Source: Candidatus Omnitrophota bacterium | GTDB lineage: Bacteria; Omnitrophota; Gorgyraeia; Aquiviventales; Aquiviventaceae | Direction of reading: 5' to 3' | NCBI GenBank assembly: GCA_016209275.1 | Contig: JACQWM010000011.1 | Coordinates: forward strand, 1 to 47,783 | Length of the DNA: 47,783 nt | In this document: piece by piece, positions 22,753 to 30,677 of the stretch | Layout: each line of letters starts with the position of its first letter | Position numbering within the stretch: position 1 is the stretch's first letter | The notes under the pieces: model-generated | Told to the model about the DNA's origin: nothing | Seen by the model: only the letters and a program-made list of their open reading frames with translations | Database searches by the model: none | Position numbers and translations under genes: made by a program

Positions 22753-23431
22753 GGTTGTGTTGACCGTACCAAAGTGCTTCGATTTTGTCAAGGAGCACGC
22801 CGGCTGCGCGGCGCTTCGAAATTCGCCCGAGCGCCCTGACGGCGACCGACCGCTCCAGCAGCCACGCCCGGATTTTGGTTCGCCCAAACGGCGCTGCCGG
22901 ACCCCGCTGAGCCGCTGATGGCCTGGCCACGTGTTGCGCGAGTATGAGATCGAGATCTTTGGTGCGCGCTTTTTCGCGCGCGCGCGCGGCCACCCGATCG
23001 GTTTCTACCGCAAACCCAACGCGCAGCTGCCCGTGGCACCGCGGCAGCCGTGCAATGATGTCGGGGGTGGCTTCCAGTATCAATGCGCCGTGCGCTCGCC
23101 GCTTTAGTTTGTGCCTCGCCCGCCGCGCCGGGCGAAAATCCGCCACGGCCGCAGCCATGATCACCACGTCGGCCGCTCGCGCATGGGCGCGGAGGGCTCG
23201 CTCCATCTCGATTGCCTGCTCGACCGCGATGCGCCGCACCCTAAGCGGCAGCGGCTCGCTGATCGGTCCATGGATCACGGTGACCCGGTGCCCGCGCCGC
23301 AAGGCCTCCGACGCCAACGCGGCTCCCATCGCGCCGGTCGAATAGTTAGACATGAACCGCACAGGATCAATCGGCTCGCGCGTGGGGCCCGCCGTCATCA
23401 CCACTCGAAGGGGACGCCGAGAACTCCCCAT
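22736..23431 (-). CDS. coaB: phosphopantothenate--cysteine ligase
   Basis: CoaB joins cysteine to 4'-phosphopantothenate in CoA synthesis. The 231 residues show [16 protein letters not shown] at the N-terminus and [11 protein letters not shown]. They also have the nucleotide-binding A-A-A-V-A-D-F-R-P (about 92-100) and H-K-L-K-R, whose Lys matches the catalytic lysine. Usually it is fused to CoaC. Here it is a separate gene starting 6 nt after coaC, so the bifunctional enzyme is split but the order is kept. Confidence 0.92.
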
Positions 23432-23437
23432 GCCGGC

Positions 23438-24067
23438 CTAGCGTTTCTTGGTGGTGCGCTTGCGGCGTGTTGTACTCGACCGGGCGGGTGTTGCCGCGGC
23501 GGCCGGGGCTGCAGAGCCGACCGGCACCCACTGCTTCACGGCGCGCACAATTTCCTCGAGCTCGGCTAGATGCCCGATCGCCTCGTAGCCGCAGGCCAGT
23601 TTCCCCACATCTGGGCCGATGAATCGCACCCCGAGGCGCTTGAGCGTTGTGACATTCCGCTGCACCGAGGGATGCTGCCACATGTGCACATTCATTGCGG
23701 GCGCAAACAAAATCTTCGATTTCGTCGCGAGCAGCAAACAGGAGAGGAGGTCATCCGCGAGGCCGCTCGCAAATTTGCCGATGATGTTGGCCGTCGCTGG
23801 AGCGACAAGGATCAATTTCGAGCGATCGGCCAGCGTCGTATGCACGATCTGCGTCGTCTGCAGGTCGAAGAGTTCCGTGTAGACTTTGCGCTCGGAGAGC
23901 GCTTGCAGCGTCAGCGGCGCGATGAACTGCGTGGCCCGATGCGTCAGCACGCATGTCACCCCATAGCCGGCATCCCGCAGCTGCCGCGTCAAGTCGCCTG
24001 CCTTGTAGGCTCCGATCGATCCCGTGACGCCAAGGACGATTTCCGGACCGCCTGCTAGTGTGGTCAT
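23438..24067 (-). CDS. coaC: phosphopantothenoylcysteine decarboxylase
   Basis: CoaC is the FMN-dependent decarboxylase following CoaB in CoA synthesis. The 209 residues have I-V-L-G-V-T-G-S-I-G-A-Y-K, the catalytic-His region I-V-H-T-T-L-A-D-R-S, and A-P-A-T-A-N-I-I-G-K. The P-A-M-N-V-H-M-W clamp and G-K-L-A-C-G-Y-E-A-I-G loop are also present. A basic Thr/Lys tail replaces the linker to CoaB. The gene lies 7 nt after rpoZ in the gmk-rpoZ-coaC-coaB order known from many bacteria. Confidence 0.95.
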   Translation of the reverse strand: MTTLAGGPEIVLGVTGSIGAYKAGDLTRQLRDAGYGVTCVLTHRATQFIAPLTLQALSERKVYTELFDLQTTQIVHTTLADRSKLILVAPATANIIGKFASGLADDLLSCLLLATKSKILFAPAMNVHMWQHPSVQRNVTTLKRLGVRFIGPDVGKLACGYEAIGHLAELEEIVRAVKQWVPVGSAAPAAAATPARSSTTRRKRTTKKR

Positions 24068-24074
24068 CCGACGG

Positions 24075-24305
24075 CTACTCCTTCTTCTTTTTCCGCTTGC
24101 TCGATTTGTCGTCCTCGATCGGCCTGTACAACACCTTGCCCTGCAAGATCTCCTCCAAGGCGATGGAGGTGACTTTGCGAGGCGCTTGCTCCACCAACGC
24201 CGGAGCGCCCTCGGAAATCTCCTTCGCGCGGCGAGACGCGAGAATCACCAGCTTATAGACGCTGCTGCACCGCTTCAGCAATTCTTCAATCGGCACATGG
24301 GCCAT
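24075..24305 (-). CDS. rpoZ: RNA polymerase omega subunit
   Basis: The 76-residue protein starts at ATG 24305, 4 nt after the gmk stop. V-P-I-E-E-L-L-K-R-C-S-S-V-Y-K-L-V-I-L-A-S-R-R-A-K-E-I covers the conserved omega core, and A-L-E-E-I-L-Q-G-K-V matches the C-terminal helix. A lysine-rich tail follows. It stabilises beta-prime in RNA polymerase. The frame is open upstream inside gmk, but the homology starts here. Confidence 0.93.
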   Translation of the reverse strand: MAHVPIEELLKRCSSVYKLVILASRRAKEISEGAPALVEQAPRKVTSIALEEILQGKVLYRPIEDDKSSKRKKKKE

Positions 24306-24309
24306 GCGC

Positions 24310-24978
24310 TCACGACTCCCTTCCGTTGATTCGTCCTGCGTTTCGAATGATCGCCCGCACGTGCGCCACGGCCGCCTCAAGGCGGTCGTTGATCACCACG
24401 TGGTCGTACCAGGACGCGCACGCCAGCTCCCTCTGGGCCGCGGCCAAGCGTTCCTGAACGGCTTCCCGGTCTTCGGTGCTGCGCCGCAGCAGGCGCTGCC
24501 GCAACTTTCGCATGGAGGGGGGCTTGAGAAAAATCAAAACCGCTCGCCGCCCCAGCAGCCGCCGGATCTTGCGCGCGCCCTGCACGTCGATGCTGAGAAC
24601 GGCGCTCTGCCCTTGGGCGAGCGCGCTCAGCAGCGGCCGCTTCGGCGTGCCGTACCACGCGCCGTGCACGCGCGCCCATTCCATCAGCGCCCCCTGGCGC
24701 CGCATCCGCGCAAAGACGCTCGGCGAAATAAACCGATAATCCCGCCCGGTGCGCTCCCCCGGCCGAGGCGCTCTCGTCGTCACCGACACCGAGCGCGCCA
24801 GCACGGGCATCCGGCGCAGGAGACGCTTGACCACCGTCGTCTTGCCGCCGCCCGAAGGGCTTGAGATGACAAAGACTTTACCTGGATGGTGGATGGTGGA
24901 TGGCGGATCGTGGATTGTTGGAGGCTCGAACAGTGGTAAGAGTCGCCCACCATCCACCATCCACCATCCATGATCCAT
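24310..24978 (-). CDS. gmk: guanylate kinase with repeat-derived N-terminal extension
   Basis: Gmk phosphorylates GMP to GDP. The conserved chain begins G-K-V-F-V-I-S-S-P-S-G-G-G-K-T-T (P-loop) at about residue 33. It continues with S-V-S-V-T-T-R-A-P-R-P-G-E and G-R-D-Y-R-F-I-S, and the lid region is normal. Before it lie about 32 residues encoded by a TGGATGGTGGATGG-type repeat (24883-24976), and no ordinary start codon is found at the expected place. The ATG at 24978 is therefore the likeliest start, although its GAGG lies about 14 nt away. The repeat appears to have replaced the original 5' end. Confidence 0.9.
   Translation of the reverse strand: MDHGWWMVDGGRLLPLFEPPTIHDPPSTIHHPGKVFVISSPSGGGKTTVVKRLLRRMPVLARSVSVTTRAPRPGERTGRDYRFISPSVFARMRRQGALMEWARVHGAWYGTPKRPLLSALAQGQSAVLSIDVQGARKIRRLLGRRAVLIFLKPPSMRKLRQRLLRRSTEDREAVQERLAAAQRELACASWYDHVVINDRLEAAVAHVRAIIRNAGRINGRES
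24883..24976. repeat. ATGGTGGATGGTGG direct and inverted repeat at the gmk 5' end
   Basis: TGGATGGTGGATGGTGGATGG (24883-24903, with decayed units to about 24921) faces CACCATCCACCATCCACC (24949-24966), so the tract is a tandem repeat whose two ends are inverted. It is translated as the N-terminal extension of Gmk. Confidence 0.85.
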
Positions 24979-24983
24979 GCGGT

Positions 24984-25238
24984 TTAGTCACGCCTCAATT
25001 CGGCCAGCCGCTGTGCGACCGTCTCCGGCTGCAAACTTGAGAGCACCACATGATCCGAGTCGGTGACGATGACCGTGCGGGTTCGGCGGCCATTGGTCGC
25101 ATCGACCAGTTTTTGATGCCGGCTCGCCTCTTCGCGCAACCGCTTCACCGGCGAGGGATCGGCGGAGACGACCGCGACAATGCGCTCCGCCGCCACCGCG
25201 TTGTCGAATCCGACGTTTAAGAGTGTCACAGCCATCAC
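24984..25238 (-). CDS. remA: RemA-like regulatory protein (DUF370)
   Basis: The 84 residues match the RemA/DUF370 family: [21 protein letters not shown], then [10 protein letters not shown] and [12 protein letters not shown]. In Bacillus RemA is a ring-forming DNA-binding activator of matrix genes; elsewhere the role is unclear. The position between yicC and gmk is highly conserved across bacteria and supports the call. ATG 25238 and 25235 are both possible. Confidence 0.88.
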   Translation of the reverse strand: MMAVTLLNVGFDNAVAAERIVAVVSADPSPVKRLREEASRHQKLVDATNGRRTRTVIVTDSDHVVLSSLQPETVAQRLAELRRD

Positions 25239-25251
25239 GGAGCAGAGAGCC

Positions 25252-26148
25252 TCACTCCAGATTCTGTACTTGCTCTCGGATCTTCTCGATGCAGCCTTTG
25301 ATCTCGACGACGTGCTGCACCGCCTCAGAATCGTTGACTTTGCTGCCCAGCGTATTGGTTTCGCGCATCAGCTCCTGGGCCATAAAATCCAGGCGCTTGC
25401 CGACCACTTGCTGTTTTGCGAGCGTCTGCCGCATCGACGCGACATGGCTCTCCAACCGGACGAGCTCCTCATGCACATCCGTATCCTTCACCAGGGCGGC
25501 AGCTTGCTCCAGCTGCGAGACAGAGGCGGCCGCCCCATTGCCAAGCAGCTCGCGCAACCGCTCGACCAGCCGCTGCCGTTGCTGCGCTAAGGCCCTCGGC
25601 AGGCGCCGCGCAATGGCTTGGGCGTTCCGTTCAATCACCTTTAGCTGCCCCCGGAGATCCGCGGCGAGCTTCGCCCCTTCGCGGCGGCGTGAGACAGCCA
25701 AATCGCGCGCCGCCGCCTGCACCGCGGAGCGCACCGACGGCCAGAACTGCTCGGCAGGCACGCGGTCTTCCACGACGGACATGGCTTGCGGAGCGCTGAG
25801 CAGCTGCTCAAGCGTCAGCGGCCCTTTGAGGCCGAAGCGCCCCTTCAGATTCAGGAGGGCCTCGTGGTACCGCTGCAGCAGCGCTTCATCAAACTGCACC
25901 TTGCGGTGCCCCAGGCGGTCCGTCTGCAGCGTGAGAAACACTTCCACGCGCCCGCGGCGCACGATCTTGCGCAGCTCATCGGCGATGCGACCCTGCAGCG
26001 CGGAGAGGCCGTTGGGCATGTGGGCGTCGATTTCCACGTATCGATGATTCGTGCTCCGCACCTCGACGGCCACCCCCCCGAACTCGGTGCGCGCGGTGGC
26101 GCGGCCGTAGCCGGTCATGCTGGAAATCTTCGCGCGCGCCTGGCTCAT
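25252..26148 (-). CDS. yicC: YicC/YloC-family endoribonuclease
   Basis: The 298 residues begin S-S-M-T-G-Y-G-R-A, the family's first motif. They contain [13 protein letters not shown] and the C-terminal block [18 protein letters not shown], the most conserved part of YicC, with [12 protein letters not shown] at the end. Members are hexameric endoribonucleases. The first codon overlaps the ndk stop by 4 nt. Confidence 0.94.
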   Translation of the reverse strand: MSQARAKISSMTGYGRATARTEFGGVAVEVRSTNHRYVEIDAHMPNGLSALQGRIADELRKIVRRGRVEVFLTLQTDRLGHRKVQFDEALLQRYHEALLNLKGRFGLKGPLTLEQLLSAPQAMSVVEDRVPAEQFWPSVRSAVQAAARDLAVSRRREGAKLAADLRGQLKVIERNAQAIARRLPRALAQQRQRLVERLRELLGNGAAASVSQLEQAAALVKDTDVHEELVRLESHVASMRQTLAKQQVVGKRLDFMAQELMRETNTLGSKVNDSEAVQHVVEIKGCIEKIREQVQNLE

Positions 26149-26639
26149 GTCAGCGGCGGGCGGGCGGCGGCCAGTGTTGAGGACGGCAACGGGAGCACTT
26201 CATGCGGTTGGAACCAGAGGGCAATTTCCCGCGAGGCATCGGCCGTATTCGCCGAGGCGTGGACCACGTTTTCCATCAGCCCGTTCGTCGCCATCCGGCC
26301 AAAGGCGCCTCGAATCGACGAGGGGGCGGCTTTTTCTGGATGGGTCGCCCCCGTCAATGCGCGAACGCGCTCAACGGCCTTCTCCCCCGACAAGACCAGG
26401 GCCATCACGTAGGGGACGCCGTGCCGCTTGCCCTGCAGATACTCGACCGTCTCGTCGAAAAACGGTTTCCCGCGAATGTGCGCATAGTGCGCTTCCGCTA
26501 ATTCCTTGGAGACGCGCACGATCTTCGCTCCCAGCACATCCAAGCGGAGCTCTTCAATGCGCGAGATAATCGCCCCCAGCAGGCCGCGCTGAACCGCGTC
26601 GGGCTTGATCAGAAACAGCGTGGACTGTGGCGCCATCAT
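26145..26639 (-). CDS. ndk: nucleoside-diphosphate kinase
   Basis: Ndk balances NTP pools through a phosphohistidine. The 164 residues have T-L-F-L-I-K-P-D-A-V-Q-R-G-L and the Kpn-loop-like R-A-L-T-G-A-T-H-P-E-K-A. The active-site block N-V-V-H-A-S-A-N-T-A contains the catalytic His. The C-terminus is about 20 residues longer than usual. Four-base overlaps with parB and yicC place it in one operon. Confidence 0.95.
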   Translation of the reverse strand: MMAPQSTLFLIKPDAVQRGLLGAIISRIEELRLDVLGAKIVRVSKELAEAHYAHIRGKPFFDETVEYLQGKRHGVPYVMALVLSGEKAVERVRALTGATHPEKAAPSSIRGAFGRMATNGLMENVVHASANTADASREIALWFQPHEVLPLPSSTLAAARPPLT

Positions 26640-27478
26640 CCCACGGAAACGCTGAGAAGGCCAAGCAGCCGCGTCAATTCTTCGGAGGAAAAATACTCAA
26701 TCACGATGCGCCCGCCTTTTTTCCTCGCCTTGACGCTGACTTTGGTTCCGAGGGCGCGCCGCAGCGCCTCTTCAAGGCCGGCGGTGTTGGGGTCGCCCGG
26801 CTTCACACGCCGCTTGCGCGACGGCATCCAGTTCGTGGCCAGGCCCTCAAGATGCCTGACCGATAAGCCATTGGCGAGGATCTTCTGATACAGCGCCGTC
26901 TGCCGTCCGCGATCCTCGATCGTCAGCAGCACCTTGGCGTGCCCGAGCGAGATCTTTTCATCGAGCAGCCCTTGCCGAATCTCCTCAGGCAGGCGCAGGA
27001 TGCGCAAGAGGTTCGCAATGGTCGCGCGGTCCTTGCCCACGGCCATCGCGAGCGATTCCTGCGTATAGCCAAACGCTTCCGTGAGCCGCGAATAGCCTCT
27101 GGCTTCTTCGAGCGGGTTGAGGTTTTCCCGCTGCACATTCTCAATCAGCGACAACTCCGCGGCCTGCTGATCTGACAGCGTCTTCACGACCGCGGGGATC
27201 TCAATCAGCCCGAGGGCTTGGGCTGCGCGAAATCGCCGCTCCCCCGCGACGAGCTCATAGGTGCCCTGGCTCCCAGGCCGCACTACCACCGGCTCGATGA
27301 TGCCGGATTGTCTGATCGATGCCTTCAGTTCCTCCAAGCTGGTGTCGCTGACCGAGGTGCGCGGCTGAAATCGTCCAGGGCGGATCTGCGCGGTTTTCAC
27401 GACCACCAATCCCGCCGATGCGGCGGCGTCTTGCGGCAGATCAATCAAATCGGCAAGCCCTTTCCCTAATCGCTTCAT
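26636..27478 (-). CDS. parB: chromosome-partitioning protein ParB
   Basis: ParB is a CTP-dependent clamp that loads at parS and spreads. The 280 residues begin R-L-G-K-G-L. They carry R-F-Q-P-R, S-I-R-Q-S-G-I-I-E-P-V-V-V-R and Y-E-L-V-A-G-E-R-R-F-R-A-A (the CTP-binding GERR box). Next come L-I-E-N-V-Q-R-E-N-L-N-P-L-E-E-A and a helix-turn-helix (T-Q-E-S-L-A-M-A-V-G-K-D-R-A-T-I-A-N). Two parS sites lie 0.8 and 1.7 kb upstream. The start overlaps the parA stop by 4 nt. Confidence 0.97.
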   Translation of the reverse strand: MKRLGKGLADLIDLPQDAAASAGLVVVKTAQIRPGRFQPRTSVSDTSLEELKASIRQSGIIEPVVVRPGSQGTYELVAGERRFRAAQALGLIEIPAVVKTLSDQQAAELSLIENVQRENLNPLEEARGYSRLTEAFGYTQESLAMAVGKDRATIANLLRILRLPEEIRQGLLDEKISLGHAKVLLTIEDRGRQTALYQKILANGLSVRHLEGLATNWMPSRKRRVKPGDPNTAGLEEALRRALGTKVSVKARKKGGRIVIEYFSSEELTRLLGLLSVSVG

Positions 27479-28257
27479 GTCGCGGCTCCGAAAATTTCCT
27501 TGTTTATAACCTCTTGTGTAAGAAGACGATACGCTAATGCGCCAGTTGAATTTGGATCATAGAGGCAAATCGGCTTGCCAAATCCTGGTGACTCGGCGAG
27601 CCGAATGTTGCGCGGGATCGATGTCTTGAACACCATCTCCTTGAAATAATTTTTAACTTCATCGGCGACCTCACGGGCAAGATTAGCGCGAAAATCTGCC
27701 ATCGTCAACACAATTCCTCCGACTTTCAGCGCAGGGTTCAGCCGCTGCTTCACCAAATTGACAGACCGCATCAAGGAGCTCAGGCCCTCAAGGGCTAGGT
27801 ATTCGCACTGGACAGGGATAATGGTGCTGTCAGCCGCAACGAGCGCGTTGACCGTCAGCAGGCCAAGCGCTGGGGGGCAATCAAAAAGAATGAATTCATA
27901 TTTCGGGCGAAGCGTTTCGCAGATCCGCCGCAGCACGGTCTCTTTTTCTTCCGCGGTTGCCAGAAACGGCTCTGCCCCGGCAAGATCAATGCTGGCAGGA
28001 ACAAGGCGCATCCCGTCAACCGGCGTCTTGAGAATGGTTTCCTCGATGTCAAGGTTATTGATCAGCACTTGGTAGATGTCTTTTCCTGCCGCGTCGTCTC
28101 TTGATACGCCACAGGTTGTTGTCGCATTGCCTTGAGGGTCAAGATCAACCAGCAGCGTCTTTCGCCCGGCAAGTGCCAGATAGGAGCCGACGTTCACCGC
28201 TGTTGTTGATTTTCCAACCCCGCCTTTTTGATTACACACCGCGATAATTTTTGCCAT
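27475..28257 (-). CDS. parA: chromosome-partitioning ATPase ParA/Soj
   Basis: From ATG 28257 it has 260 residues: A-K-I-I-A-V-C-N-Q-K-G-G-V-G-K-S-T-T (deviant Walker A), D-L-D-P-Q-G-N-A-T-T and F-I-L-F-D-C-P-P-A-L-G-L-L-T-V-N-A-L. The frame extends 39 codons upstream, but that part translates a parS site, so the shorter form, which matches the family start, is preferred. It works with ParB to segregate origins and in many species modulates DnaA. A parS copy lies 10 nt before the ATG. Confidence 0.97.
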   Translation of the reverse strand: MAKIIAVCNQKGGVGKSTTAVNVGSYLALAGRKTLLVDLDPQGNATTTCGVSRDDAAGKDIYQVLINNLDIEETILKTPVDGMRLVPASIDLAGAEPFLATAEEKETVLRRICETLRPKYEFILFDCPPALGLLTVNALVAADSTIIPVQCEYLALEGLSSLMRSVNLVKQRLNPALKVGGIVLTMADFRANLAREVADEVKNYFKEMVFKTSIPRNIRLAESPGFGKPICLYDPNSTGALAYRLLTQEVINKEIFGAAT

Positions 28258-28266
28258 CTCAGCTAA

Positions 28267-28282
28267 TGTTCCACGTGGAACA
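28267..28282. promoter_or_regulatory. parS site
   Basis: TGTTCCACGTGGAACA is a perfect 16-bp palindrome matching the bacterial parS consensus TGTTNCACGTGAAACA at 15 of 16 positions when N is counted as matching. It sits immediately before the parA start codon, so ParB bound here could also repress parAB. Confidence 0.95.
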
Positions 28283-28345
28283 TTATCCTCGTACCGTTCT
28301 AGGCTTTTCGTTTCGCACAAGCTGTGCTCATTATGTGCGTTTCTT

Positions 28346-29851
28346 CTAACTCTTTGCCACTCTATAAATAACAAGTGACATGAGCGTGTTGGTCAACCAG
28401 TATAAGACCAATCCTGAGGGCACCTGGTAAAACATCACGCCAAACATGATGGGCATCAGCGGGCCTGAGAACATTTTCGCGGTCGGATTGCTCTCAGCGC
28501 TTCCCATGGCTCTGCTCGATTGGCGCGTTTGAATGTACATCGCCGCCGCCATGATGATCGGCAACAGATTTAGGTGCGGACCCAACAGCGGCACGGAAAA
28601 TGGCAGCCGGAGAAAATGATCCGGCAGCGACAAGTCAGCGATCCACAAGAACCCCTTTCCACGAAAATCGATAAAATGCGACATGGCTTGAAACAGCGCA
28701 ATAAGGATCGGCATTTGCAGCAACATCGGCAGGCACCCGCTCAGCGGGCTGACTTTGTGCTCGCGGTATAAGGCAAACACTTCCTGGTTCGCTTTCATCT
28801 GATCGTTCTTATATTTTGCTAACACATGATCTACCTTAGGCTTCAGCTCCTGCATTTTCTTCATCGACCTGAAACTGATCAGTGTGAGGGGTGAAATGAG
28901 CGCGGTGATGCCGATGGAAAAACAGATGATCGCGACCCCGTAGTTCTTCGTGATGCCAGCAATCCATTTGAGGAACGACAGCAAGACCAATCCAATTTGA
29001 CTGATCGTGCCAACGGCAAAAGCCTGTTCAACCCCGGCCTGACGAAGGTAAAAATAGTCTCTTGGTCCGAAATAGACCTTTGCCTGGTAGGTGTCAGCGC
29101 CTGATGGCAGCGAGGCTTCGGTCACAAGCTCGTGCCCGTTGATGCTTGGGAGAATTTGGACCGCAAGGGGCTGCACTGATTTCACCGAGATGCAGAAGAA
29201 GCGCTCGGCGATTGAAAGCAGCAATGTTCCACGTGGAACATTTTTTGCCTTTCGCGATACGCCATGCCGAAAATACCTGGCCTTCCCGTTGTCTTCAGAG
29301 CGCGCGCTGATCTCCAACCTGTTCTGCTGATCATTCAACGCGTCTGCTTTAGCCCAGCTTGCGATGATCCTCAGGGAGGCAAGCGTCGCCTGGTCGGTTG
29401 CCACGGACAGCTGCAATCCAGGCTGCTCCGCGTTTAGCTCATAGGTCAGGCGATATGATGCGGACGCATCCGCCCCGGTGAATGTGACCGCTGTCGACCC
29501 GGTTTCCTTAAGAATCCAACGAACGTCGCCTCGAATGCCAAGCAGCGGATACGATGAGCTGATTTGCAGAGGCGCGCTTGAAATCGAATCGTGGAATTGT
29601 TTCAGCGTCACCTTGCGAACTGCGGCACTTGACTTGCCAATTTCAAGCCGAACATCGCGCGATTCAATAACTGTAACATCCTCATCGAGAATATGATATG
29701 ACGCCACATCGGCTGACATCGTCTGTGGTGAGGCGACAGGAAGGAGTTGTTGCGCCGGCTGGCGCGATGGCTTGAGGACCGCCGAGGAGTAGACGCTAAT
29801 GAAAATTGCGCTGAGGGCTGCAGCGAGCAAGACGCGCTTCTCTGATCCCAT
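28346..29851 (-). CDS. yidC: membrane protein insertase YidC
   Basis: YidC inserts and folds inner-membrane proteins. The 501 residues have an N-terminal TM (about 7-25), a large periplasmic beta domain (about 45-270) typical of diderm YidC, and the conserved five-TM core from about 285. The core contains Y-G-V-A-I-I-C-F-S-I-G-I, M-K-K-M-Q-E-L-K-P-K, Y-R-E-H-K-V-S-P-L-S-G-C-L-P-M-L-L-Q-M-P and P-S-G-L-V-L-Y-W-L-T-N-T. A complete parS site lies in the coding sequence and gives N-V-P-R-G-T-L in the periplasmic domain. The start overlaps yidD by one base (TAATG). Confidence 0.97.
   Translation of the reverse strand: MGSEKRVLLAAALSAIFISVYSSAVLKPSRQPAQQLLPVASPQTMSADVASYHILDEDVTVIESRDVRLEIGKSSAAVRKVTLKQFHDSISSAPLQISSSYPLLGIRGDVRWILKETGSTAVTFTGADASASYRLTYELNAEQPGLQLSVATDQATLASLRIIASWAKADALNDQQNRLEISARSEDNGKARYFRHGVSRKAKNVPRGTLLLSIAERFFCISVKSVQPLAVQILPSINGHELVTEASLPSGADTYQAKVYFGPRDYFYLRQAGVEQAFAVGTISQIGLVLLSFLKWIAGITKNYGVAIICFSIGITALISPLTLISFRSMKKMQELKPKVDHVLAKYKNDQMKANQEVFALYREHKVSPLSGCLPMLLQMPILIALFQAMSHFIDFRGKGFLWIADLSLPDHFLRLPFSVPLLGPHLNLLPIIMAAAMYIQTRQSSRAMGSAESNPTAKMFSGPLMPIMFGVMFYQVPSGLVLYWLTNTLMSLVIYRVAKS
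29225..29240. promoter_or_regulatory. parS site inside yidC
   Basis: A second copy of TGTTCCACGTGGAACA, identical to the one at 28267, lies within the yidC coding region. Centred about 1.4 kb from the dnaA start, it is well placed for origin segregation. Confidence 0.94.
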
Positions 29852-30084
29852 TACGTGAGGGGGTCAACGCCCCACGGGCCAAGGGGATGGCACCGCAGCA
29901 GCCTGCCAACGATCTTCATTCCTCCGCGCCAAAAACCGTAGCGCTCAAGGGCTTGGCAGGCGTAGGAGGAGCAGCTTGGGAGGAACCTGCATGACTGTAA
30001 CTTATTGTAAGAAATGTAGTTACGATATATCTGTATGACGCGAATCGCTAGCGTAGCGGCAAGAGAATGTTGAGGCGTTTGCAT
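29851..30084 (-). CDS. yidD: membrane protein insertion efficiency factor YidD
   Basis: The 77 residues from ATG 30084 contain the whole YidD signature: I-R-V-I-Q-I-Y-R-N-Y-I-S, C-R-F-L-P-S-C-S-S-Y-A, A-L-E-R-Y-G, and R-L-L-R-C-H-P-L-G-P-W-G-V-D-P. The start lies inside the rnpA 3' end (37-nt overlap), as in many genomes. A longer form from 30123 is possible. It assists YidC. Confidence 0.95.
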   Translation of the reverse strand: MQTPQHSLAATLAIRVIQIYRNYISYNKLQSCRFLPSCSSYACQALERYGFWRGGMKIVGRLLRCHPLGPWGVDPLT

Positions 30085-30383
30085 AGGATTTTCAATTCTG
30101 TGGCAAGTGTTTCGGTTGGACACGGGATCTGTGCTGGGTGAAGGATAATGACCACATCAACTGCTGGGCATAGCGCTAGTCGTTGCGTTCTGATGACCGT
30201 GCGCAACTGCCGCTTGAGCCGATTCCGCTCCACGGCCCCTTTGAGTCCGCGTCGAGTCCGTAGGCCGAGGCGGGTCTCGATGCGCTGGTTCGGCGCGCTC
30301 CCAACGGACAGATGCCGCCCGCGCGCCCACCGCCCGCTCCGATAGACGGCTGTAAACGCCTTGGTCAGTCGTAGCCGGGTAAT
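30048..30383 (-). CDS. rnpA: ribonuclease P protein component, non-canonical start
   Basis: RnpA is the protein cofactor of RNase P. The frame, read from the rpmH end, gives T-R-L-R-L-T-K-A-F-T-A-V-Y-R-S-G-R, then R-L-G-L-R-T-R-R-G-L-K-G-A-V-E-R-N-R-L-K-R with the RNR box, and ends at 30048. No ATG, GTG or TTG occurs between the upstream in-frame stop and this conserved start. Candidates are ATT at 30381-30383 (used here, 111 residues) and CTG at 30405-30407. The GTG at 30233 would cut off most of the fold. It is coupled to rpmH upstream and overlaps yidD. Confidence 0.85.
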   Translation of the reverse strand: MTRLRLTKAFTAVYRSGRWARGRHLSVGSAPNQRIETRLGLRTRRGLKGAVERNRLKRQLRTVIRTQRLALCPAVDVVIILHPAQIPCPTETLATELKILCKRLNILLPLR

Positions 30384-30399
30384 CGTCGGGGTGGCGTCG

Positions 30400-30540
30400 T
30401 TACGCAGGAATCAGCTGCCAGCGTCCCTTGCGCCGTCGACGGCGCAAGGCATTTTGGCCTCCGCGCGTGCTCATGCGACGGCGGAATCCATGGACGCGTT
30501 TCCGTTTTCGGTTCGAGAGATTCCGTAGGTTCTTTTTCAT
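30400..30540 (-). CDS. rpmH: 50S ribosomal protein L34
   Basis: The 46-residue basic protein reads [15 protein letters not shown], then [13 protein letters not shown], and ends [13 protein letters not shown]. This is L34 apart from an N-terminus slightly different from the usual K-R-T-Y-Q-P. It is the first gene of the leftward operon from the origin, with its own promoter 18 nt upstream. Confidence 0.95.
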   Translation of the reverse strand: MKKNLRNLSNRKRKRVHGFRRRMSTRGGQNALRRRRRKGRWQLIPA

Positions 30541-30557
30541 TCGATAGGACGTGAAAT

Positions 30558-30587
30558 ATTATACGGCCGGGGGCTAGGAGAAATCAA
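30558..30587 (-). promoter_or_regulatory. promoter of rpmH-rnpA-yidD-yidC
   Basis: TTGATT (-35, 30582-30587), 18 nt, TATAAT (-10, 30558-30563) on the minus strand. It lies back to back with the dnaA promoter, 11 nt apart. Confidence 0.7.
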
Positions 30588-30598
30588 GCACAAATCGC

Positions 30599-30627
30599 TT
30601 GAGCGCGTTTCTGAATGTTGGTATAAT
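30599..30627 (+). promoter_or_regulatory. dnaA promoter
   Basis: TTGAGC (-35, 30599-30604), 17 nt, perfect TATAAT (-10, 30622-30627). Transcription would start at about 30634, giving a 35-nt leader that includes a DnaA-box-like site. Confidence 0.75.
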
Positions 30628-30657
30628 GCGTTTCTCCGAAGTGGATCCCAGGCACCC

Positions 30658-30677
30658 TGTGGAAAACGTGTGGAAAC
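30658..30677. promoter_or_regulatory. DnaA-box-like sites at the dnaA start
   Basis: TGTGGAAAA (30658-30666) and TGTGGAAAC (30669-30677) differ by one and two bases from the reverse of the TTATCCACA box. They flank the dnaA GTG start, suiting autoregulation or origin function. Confidence 0.5.
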
